64,000 bases of DNA from Cryptomeria japonica (taxonomy: Eukaryota; Streptophyta; Pinopsida; Cupressales; Cupressaceae), in the NCBI RefSeq assembly GCF_030272615.1, contig NC_081410.1, positions 260,202,437 to 260,266,436 on the forward strand, read 5' to 3'. The position numbers and the translations under genes are program-made. Shown here piece by piece: positions 57,801 to 64,000 of this stretch; position 1 is the first letter of the stretch, and the number at the start of each line of letters is the position of its first letter. The notes beneath the pieces were generated by a model. It was given only the letters and a program-made list of their open reading frames with translations. It was not told where the DNA came from and did not search any database.

Positions 57801-59833
57801 TCTTTGACAACCTCATTTATTTTGAGCTAGTAGAAGGTAGAATGGATTTTATGATTCTTGAACTCTACTAGTTTTTAGAATTTCAATTTACAGATCACTT
57901 ATGTACATGGAAATTGTATTTATATCTATTTGATACTTTCTTTTTTATGAATAAATCAAATAGAGGATAATGATAAATAAAGAACGAGTCTGATGAATAA
58001 GTTATGAAAGCCACAAGCTTTCACTTTTACAAATTTTCAGTTAGTTGGAATATGCTTAGTAAATTAGCGCTGAAGAACAGAGATTGCCTTATGGGTGAAA
58101 ACCTAGACAATTCCTTTTTAATTTTTGAAGTTGACATCATTTTTTTATTTTTCTATTTTAGGTAACACTAATTGGTAGTTGGTTGGTCCTTAGTAGACAT
58201 TGTATAGAGTTGTAAGTCCCTTGGTGGATCATATATGGTACTGTAGGGTTGTGGGCCTTGAAACTAATCCCTAAATGATTTTTAAAAAACACTGATTGCT
58301 AGTTAACTTTGGCCCAAAAACATTAATAGTCGGTAATTATTTGATAAACATAAGTAATAAAAATACTTTATAATAGTAAATATTAGATAGGCTACATAGA
58401 AATTGTTAAACATAATTATTTATTTGTGTTTCAATAAATCATAATATACAATAATTCTTTTGTATCACAACACATTTACTTTATTTATTTTTATTTTTTC
58501 TATAAAGGAAGGTTACTCTGTTAAAAAGGTAATTTTTCTTTATAACATAATTAATCTTTAGCAAGACATGGCATATTAGAGCACAACTCAAGGCAACTAT
58601 GTTTACAATACAATCCAAACTTACCACACAGCTTTAAGTTGGTCAAATACTAAGAAAAAATATATATTAACAATTTAACATAACCTCACTAATAATTTTT
58701 TAATAAAAATTAAAAGTTTTACAAAAAAAACGAAAACTTTCAATACAATATTAATTATTAACTTAGGATGCTCTGTGAAATATATAAATGGACATGTAGT
58801 GTTATTTTCTGTACTTGATTATTATTGCTTCCATAAGTATGCCCCAGACAACACAATTGTAAGCAATTTCTGAACATTGCTTTCATTCAGAAAAACTTGG
58901 GAAATTGGAAAAAGCACGCTAAGATCTGTATATAAACGTGCAGAAAAGATAATACGATTCAATCATAAGAAAAGCACTCACCAAGAATAAGTTTTTTATT
59001 TCCTTGCACAATGTCATTCCCAGCAACATTCACTAGCGAGAACTTTAGCTGCTTCCCAATCCTAATAACTTGGTTGCAATTTTCCACTTTCTTGAACGGC
59101 ATCTTTATTGGAGGCTTGTTAGCAAGTCTCCAGTTAACAATCCCAGGAACCACCTTATCAAGTACCTCCAGCAAGACCCACCTGCAAGAAGAAACAAGCA
59201 TTCAACTATAAAAGTAACACTTAGACTAAAATTAAAACAAGAGTAGGAAAACTACTGATTGCAAAGTAGCAGTCCAGCTAATATGTAATCTTTGCTCTGA
59301 TTTCTGCACAAACACAATAAAGCACATATTCATGTAAAGCAAATCAGCGACTCCTAAAGAATGGCCTATCTCACAACCTGGGCGGATGCTGGATCTATTA
59401 ATTAGAATATGCTATTTGTTGATATAAAACAAAAATATACTTGATAACTATGCCATTGACTAACACAAATAGAACCATTCCCTGTATCTAACCACACTGG
59501 ACCAGATGGGAATTGAGGAAAGAAGGAAAAACAAATTAATAGTGTGTTATAAATATAATGTGCTAAGAAAATGCCAATAACAGGAAAATGTAAGCCAGAA
59601 AAATCCACACCGCAGTGCATTAAATTGAAGTTGATATGAGAATGTAATATTGAATTCTCTTTCTTCTAAAACCGCCTTACCCATTTCTCAAATCTTCAAA
59701 AGAATTGTTGATGTATGACTCAATGCCAAGACCATTTATCCAAAAGCGGAAAGCTCGTTCCTCTCTTGCAACTTCATCATTTTTTACTGTCTCAGCAATG
59801 GATGCCTTGTTTGAATCCAATGACAATCCTTTC
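48858..59833 (-). CDS. FIM: Fimbrin (actin-bundling protein), 3' six exons
   Basis: Minus-strand exons: 59833-59681, 59181-58982, 49996-49839, 49671-49575, 49287-49196 and 49058-48858 (stop TAG). Every intron has GT/AG ends and all exon phases join, giving about 299 residues. Exons 1-3 encode CH3 ([60 protein letters not shown], then AFLWQLMR). Exons 3-6 encode CH4 ([87 protein letters not shown]). An acidic Ser-rich tail of about 45 residues ends NGIQNASS. Plant fimbrins are about 650-700 residues with four CH domains and crosslink actin filaments in the cytoplasm. CH1, CH2 and the N-terminus must lie beyond the window or in exons I failed to find. No damage is visible, so the gene is probably functional. 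Confidence 0.93.
49140..49183. repeat. 22-bp tandem duplication in fimbrin intron
   Basis: TAAATTACTCCTACTGAACA occurs twice in a row just downstream of the 49196 splice donor (minus strand). Confidence 0.75.
51541..51870. repeat. Compound TA/CATA/CA microsatellite
   Basis: About 330 bp of (TA)n, (TACA)n, (CA)n and (GTAT)n. The overlapping Tyr/Ile/Val/Cys-rich ORFs here on the minus strand are the repeat read in three frames and are not genes. Confidence 0.95.
51967..52423 (+). mobile_element. 5'-truncated LINE 3' fragment with TSD
   Basis: About 75 codons open at the left ([40 protein letters not shown]), followed by a 3' UTR with GGGAGCTATCCCCATTAACG and an A-rich tail. It is flanked by 8-bp AAGTAGAT at 51959-51966 and 52424-52431. 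Truncation plus A-tail plus TSD is the hallmark of target-primed reverse transcription. The ORF is probably the LINE ORF2 C-terminus; I cannot name a domain. Confidence 0.75.
52765..52980 (+). mobile_element. tRNA-derived SINE with TSD
   Basis: The 5' part has a box A-like TGAGCTTAACTGG (52776-52788) and a box B-like GTTCAACTC (52822-52830), 33 bases apart, as in tRNA-derived SINEs such as the plant Au family. A short body with TACCGCGGCTTCGGCCTATT precedes a long A-tail. It is flanked by the 14-bp AAAAATTAAAATAT (52751-52764 and 52981-52994). It is a SINE, not a working tRNA. Confidence 0.88.
52995..54889. other. Intronic sequence, no gene seen
   Basis: AT-rich with scattered short ORFs, none convincing. 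Some phrases near 53100-53210 (GATACACATCY, TATCCGGAT-like) echo 51240-51310, perhaps an old duplicated repeat. Confidence 0.45.
55395..56265 (+). pseudogene. Integrase C-terminus of gypsy element (chromovirus-like)
   Basis: HGLPKPIFQ and [20 protein letters not shown] (catalytic Glu in GQTEVVNR) are followed by [20 protein letters not shown]. Then come [20 protein letters not shown] and a C-terminal module with [20 protein letters not shown] and EEWEKTFP, resembling the GPY/F and chromodomain-like end of conifer and angiosperm gypsy integrases. Several frameshifts; dead. Confidence 0.72.
56686..57623. mobile_element. hAT-like non-autonomous DNA transposon (938 bp)
   Basis: Perfect 14-bp terminal inverted repeats (CTAAGTCACCAGGT at 56686, ACCTGGTGACTTAG ending 57623) are flanked by the 8-bp TSD GTTGCACC (56678-56685, 57624-57631). 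Subterminal regions are rich in TTCGAA-type words on both sides. The core at 56870-57090 is G/C-rich with repeated CACGGGAGTYGCC phrases. No transposase is present, so it depends on an autonomous relative. Confidence 0.88.
57961..58981. other. AT-rich intronic sequence
   Basis: No ORF or repeat recognised; the right end is the fimbrin splice donor region. Confidence 0.5.
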
Positions 59834-61264
59834 CTATAAAGCATCAGAAGAAACAAAGTATTTATGATTAAGTTCGACCATCCCCTTGTCTTTTGCATCA
59901 TCAAAAGGTAAACAAAACATGCCCTTCCAAATTATGTGAATGAATAGAAAGATTCAATGAGGGATTATTCCTTCGCTTTCTCACTCATGTAAATGTCCTA
60001 GACAATTCTACTAAATTTGACTATTCACAGTAGGGGAAACACAATTATGCCAGAAAATCCAGTTGATGCCTATTTTATCAACTGTAAAGTGAAAAAAAGA
60101 TAGAAACCATGGTGGTTGACTGTGAGAAACACTTCAATGCAAATTGTACTTATTATGGTATATTCTATTTACATGCACTTACAATGCAAATTGTACTTAT
60201 TATGGTATATTCTATTTACTTGCACTTACAATGCACTTCATTCTGCAGCTACCAGATAAGGGGGCCTACAATCACAGCTAGTAGAATCTTTAAGTGCACA
60301 TAACATAGTCCTAATTTTCATGTGCATATCCAGCAGAGGTGGAAAGTTTACAAGGCTGATGCATCTATACACAAGGGTGCAGAGGGGAGGTTTTATTCTT
60401 AATCTCTATGAAATAAAAAGAAAATTAGCCAATCAGGCAAAAAGATACTATAACCTGCAAAAGTTAAATTGTGGTTTCATAGATAGTAGACTTGTTTAAT
60501 AAGTGCAAGTTTAGTCTACTTATAAAGTTTTACATGATTTCTTTGAGCATTTGTGGTGAGAGTATTACGGTGCAAAAACACCAAATTTCAAGTCCTTGAC
60601 ATCTACATTTTGTGCCAACCTTCTACCACTTCTAGATTTGAGCATGACCAGAGCATATTTGAGGTCATTCACATGAAGAAGCACAACACGTTGACCCAAA
60701 AGCATCTCAATGACCTCGTTGTTTTGCAGTAAGCCCTCATATTTGTATCAAAAAGTGGGGAGGAAGGAGAACCATGATGCAATTGACATTGATGGCATTG
60801 ATCCATTTAAATTGCTAAGGATGTGGAGCTCATATTTACCATAGAGAGGACTGTCAATTTTGAGAAGAAGCAACAAACAGGGCAGCAGAAAAGAAGAATG
60901 AATAGAGGGACTTTATTGGATGATGATCATGATAAAATAATTGAGGGTAATAATGTTCCTAAGGAGGAATCTTTACCATCCAATTCAAGAACATAGACAC
61001 TAAGAATCTTTAGTCAAAGGATAAATTTGTAAAATTAATTATGGATTTGTAATTTTCTGTGATGATGACAGATGATCAATCATCATATCACATATGACAC
61101 TAAAATGTGCATTGTACTTCATGTTTGGTCTAAAAATAACAAAAAAACTACTTGTGTTATCTAAATTCAGTATTTAGCATGTTATTTGAATTTTTTTTAT
61201 AAATTTATATATTTTTTAATATGCTGAGTTTATATAAGATTTTAATAAAAAAAAGGGAAAAAAG
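59834..61264. other. Region upstream of the first visible fimbrin exon
   Basis: No further fimbrin exon was found on the minus strand by eye. It contains a 47-bp tandem duplication (60136-60229). A plus-strand piece near 60740-60830 (KENHDAIDIDGIDPFKLLRM) looks protein-like, but I cannot identify it. It is probably intron. Confidence 0.45.
60136..60229. repeat. 47-bp tandem duplication
   Basis: AATGCAAATTGTACTTATTA begins at 60136 and again at 60183, with almost identical copies. Confidence 0.85.
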
Positions 61265-61608
61265 CTCTGCTCTGATTAAATGTGAAAATATGTGACTTGG
61301 GAATAACAACCCTCGCAGGGTTCGACAAACACCTGCATAGCCCCTCAAGGATAACGATAGGCAGGTTGTCAAGTCCAAAAGAACCAGAAGATCAGAAAGA
61401 TTTATGCAAAAATACCCAAACTACAATAATACGGCCCCAAGGGCAAATAAGCAATATAATACTATTCCTCGGCGTATGTTTGATCCAAAAAAGCCACATC
61501 TAGGGCATCCTTGCAACACAAAAGGGCAGATTTCAAAAAAGGAAGGAGGCCTACATCTGGAAACCTAAGCAAATTACCCAGACCAATCAGGGTAATCTCG
61601 CCCAAAAT

Positions 61609-63616
61609 TTGAATCCCCAGAGGAATACGAACACCAGATTCGTTAGCTTCAGGGATCAAAGGATTGATGTACCGAATACCGCTCCACATTGGCAAAATAA
61701 AATCGATTCCAGGACAAAGAATGATCCTCTACAACCTAACAGGAGGGACTATAAAGCAATAGTAATTCACAACAAGTTGATCAAGTCCAAGTGGAATCAC
61801 TGCAGCAAATATGATTTATTTGTGAAGTGGAGCAGCTCAGGGCACACAATCACTAACATTGCGAATTGGAGGCGATCGTCATTCCCGGAACAGTTAAGTA
61901 TCACTATCCTCCTAGACAATTTCCTCTATCTAGAATGCAAGGAAGAATCTTTGAAGAAGGAATTATTGTTTGGAGCTCCTGTATTTTTTAAAGGATACAG
62001 TTTTCATGTTTTGGATTGGCAATTAAATTTTAATCCTAAAACTTGTAAACCAAAAAATTTTCCTAAATGGATTAGATTTCCATTCTTACCAGTAGAAATG
62101 GTGCATTTTGAAATTTTAAGAGAAATTGGTAATGCATGGGGCTCTTTCATTGGAGTTGAGGATAACTTTAACTCCCTAGAAGTCAAAATGTTGGTTGATG
62201 TGGACACCGATGTTAGTAGACTAGAACCCTTGGAAATAATCACAGCACAGGAAGCCTACTTCATTAGACCGGAATTTTATTTCAGTCCCATACACAGTAA
62301 TATTAGAACTGTTGTCACGGAGGATTGCACCCGTGAAGCTAAAGTGTGAAACCCAACAATCCTGTGAAACATGGGAATACTTTCAGGCCTGTGGGTATGC
62401 CTATCGTGAAAGTACACCTCTGGATTACAGGCCGACTTCATGTATGATGAATCTCCTGCAAACTAATTTTTGTTGAGGAAAAGGATAAAAGGAATACTGA
62501 AATTAAACTTATCCTACAAGGTGATGCGCCAAATATTCTTTCTGAGACCTGCAACCTGCTTAACTCACAAAATCCTTCAACTAGTAGACTTCAATCACTC
62601 ACAACTCAACTAAACATGTGATGCATCAATATTCCATAGAAAGGATTGAATTCGGAACCTGCTTGAAGGAAAACAGCTTGTTTTCACAAATAGTCAATAC
62701 AAATCTCTAAAATCAGCTAGCACAATCTATAACCTGCACCTATCATGCAACTACTCACACCAATCATATTTGAATGAAACATAATTAAAGGATTTAAACA
62801 CAATAATAACATCAAATCATTCACCCATAACACAATACAAGAAGTGCTAAGAAGGAAAATTCTGCTATTTTATTGAAAAATGAAGGAGTTGTTGCTATTA
62901 CAAAACTCAAAAAAGCAATCCTATGAAACAAGAACAAACAAGGATTCCCCAATCGTTTGGGAAAATTCGAATTCAAAACCCCCCCAAGATGTAGGGATCA
63001 ACATTAAGCTAATGAGGAGATCGAGGGTTTCACTATCGAAAACCCTGGCTCAGTACATGCATTACAACATATGAATCCCCTCAATAATAACTTTGTGGCT
63101 CCCCCTGTATTAGAAGATGAGTTGAACATTAATCTGGCTAGTGTTGATTCTCCTTAGGTGGAGGTAGTGAAAGCTCTACCGTCCACAAATGATTTTCATA
63201 GAGATACTCCGGTTGAGACTGAGACTATTTTACAAGAGAATATTGAGCTAAGTAAGGATAATCCCTGCTCTGGTAATCAGGATATAGAAGAGGAGAAGAT
63301 TCTTGTTGAGTTAGAAATAGTTTATGGTATGATGGGTTTAAATCACCCTACGGAGGTAGATTATGACTCAAACGAGGAGAATAGTGAAGAAGTGTTAGCT
63401 ACAAAACAGAGATTGATCAGGAATATCGTGGAATTAGATGCAAAGGAAATGGTTGATAATGAAGATTTCTTCAATGATGTTAATGAGATGCAGGAAGAGG
63501 GTACTAAGGATGATGTTACCTTGGGATTGGCCCTCAACTGCCTTGCAAAGATACCCCAGAGTGTGGGAAATAAGCCAAGAAAAGAGGAAGGAAATCACTC
63601 AATGAGCTTAGGATGA
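61609..63616 (+). pseudogene. LINE ORF1 (DUF4283-type)
   Basis: 61609-62349 is open for 246 codons. Motifs include FPEQLSITILLDNFLYLECK, LLFGAPVFFKGYSFHVLDWQ, CKPKNFPKWIRFPFLPVEMV, FEILREIGNAWGSFIGVEDN and SLEVKMLVDVDTD, all typical of plant LINE ORF1. After a stop at 62347 a +1 frame continues as KPNNPVKHGNTFRPVGMP, so a frameshift is likely. 62460-63150 is broken by stops. 63158-63616 is open again and very acidic (DSNEENSEEVLATKQ). It likely bound RNA in the LINE RNP; this copy is damaged. Confidence 0.78.
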
Positions 63617-63695
63617 TGGCAAGAGAGGCAGGAGATCAAACTAAGATCACTTCACTATTGAACGTTGGGAAGGGGAAGTGCCTTCCCAAGGAAGT

Positions 63696-64000
63696 ATGAA
63701 GATCATAACATGGAATGTTAGGGGCCTGAATGCCCCTAACAAACAGGGGTTATTCAAGCGCAATTTAATAAATCTTAAAGCAGAGATATTCATGTTACAA
63801 GAAACCAAACTTAGCAAAGAAGATCTGGTTAACTTTATTAAGAAATTAGGTATGTGGAAGGTGGATTATGTTCCAGCCGCTGGTACTGCTGGAGGATTAG
63901 CCATCATTTGGTATCCAAGGAAGGTCTGCTATGAGAATGTCATTAAGAAAGCTCACTGGCAGGGAAGTTGGATGAGAAGCTTATCCACTACATTACATTT
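63696..64000 (+). CDS. LINE ORF2, N-terminal endonuclease (runs off edge)
   Basis: ATG at 63696-63698, 80 bp after ORF1. The reading MKIITWNVRGLNAPNKQGLF has the WNVRGLN start of the endonuclease/exonuclease/phosphatase fold. IFMLQETKLSKEDLVNF has the catalytic QETK Glu, and AAGTAGGLAIIWYPRK follows. About 101 codons are open to the window edge with no stop. The RT domain should lie beyond 64000. Confidence 0.87.
   Translation, partial: MKIITWNVRGLNAPNKQGLFKRNLINLKAEIFMLQETKLSKEDLVNFIKKLGMWKVDYVPAAGTAGGLAIIWYPRKVCYENVIKKAHWQGSWMRSLSTTLH

Larger units (their letters stand above)
54890..57960 (+). mobile_element. Deleted chromovirus-like Ty3/gypsy element
   Basis: An LTR-like piece (about 54890-55390) is followed directly by integrase C-terminus (55395-56265) and then a second LTR-like piece starting TGTGATAAATAAGG at about 56271, after AAGAAAGGAAG. 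The pieces share about 230 bp (ACAGATGACAGAAAAATCAGAA against ACATGTGACAAAAAAATCAGAA). All of gag, protease and RT is missing. A hAT-like element (56686-57623) is inserted in the right LTR. Confidence 0.65.
49997..58981 (-). other. 8,985-bp fimbrin intron filled with transposons
   Basis: The donor GTGAGT (58981-58976) and acceptor TATTTTCAG (ending at 49997) bound it. The codon split across it (CTTG|CT) restores KLIL-AFLW. Inside lie a compound microsatellite, a LINE 3' fragment, a SINE, a gypsy remnant and a hAT-like element. Confidence 0.9.
61265..64000 (+). mobile_element. L1-type LINE, 5' part
   Basis: ORF1 with DUF4283-type motifs, a spacer, then the start of ORF2 with an AP-endonuclease domain running off the right edge. 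The orientation is opposite to fimbrin. The 5' end is approximate; the right end is beyond the window. Confidence 0.8.

Noticed and set aside
60540-61020. Possible transposase or upstream fimbrin exon
   Set aside because: The short plus-strand piece DAIDIDGIDPFKLLRM is suggestive, but nothing consistent could be followed on either strand.

Overview
The window looks like nuclear DNA of a seed plant, probably a gymnosperm. The evidence is a broken-up fimbrin gene with a roughly 9 kb intron, surrounded by layers of old, diverged LTR retrotransposons, LINEs, a tRNA-derived SINE and a hAT-like DNA transposon. I see no bacterial or organellar genes. The organism call is inference; nothing in the sequence names a species.

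Layout. 1-2070: plus-strand pol remnant of a Tat-lineage Ty3/gypsy element. 2068-13062: minus-strand Athila-like Ty3/gypsy element with two LTRs (2141-3374, 11802-13062), gag-pol from 11708 to 6073, and an extra ORF (about 5705-3387) ending at the polypurine tract. 13345-15808: minus-strand, two-exon plant mobile domain (PMD) pseudogene whose intron holds two odd repeat fields. 16220 to about 19253: Tat-type LTR split by a minus-strand copia fragment (16962-18483). The Tat pol, the antisense PMD gene and this LTR may be one old element.

21300-32563: plus-strand copia element (RT/RNase H, pol C-terminus, 3' LTR 30891-32563). A complete 7.6 kb minus-strand element (22867-30466, 5-bp TSD GCCAC) is inserted in its pol. 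The inserted element has two LTRs, an initiator-Met PBS and a PPT, but no pol. It carries a coiled-coil ORF with four CCHC-type zinc knuckles and a second ORF of about 1060 codons of unknown function. A related fragment lies at 16962-18483. This non-autonomous copia lineage is the best candidate for something undescribed.

32564-38464: minus-strand Tat-type element (gag, protease, long LTR). 39480-44160: decayed, unidentified minus-strand coding-like sequence split by a solo LTR with TSD TAGAT (41406-42747). 44184-45760: LINE ORF1 remnant. 48858-59833: six 3'-terminal exons of a fimbrin gene on the minus strand, encoding CH3, CH4 and the C-terminal tail. All splice sites and phases agree, so this is the one credible host gene. 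Its 8,985-bp intron contains a 5'-truncated LINE, a SINE, a compound microsatellite, a chromovirus-like gypsy remnant and a hAT-like element with 8-bp TSD. 61265-64000: a LINE (ORF1, start of ORF2) antisense to fimbrin, possibly in an upstream fimbrin intron.

Most premature stops in the older retroelement genes are TAG or TGA, as expected from decay by deamination of methylated cytosines. All coordinates and translations were made by eye.
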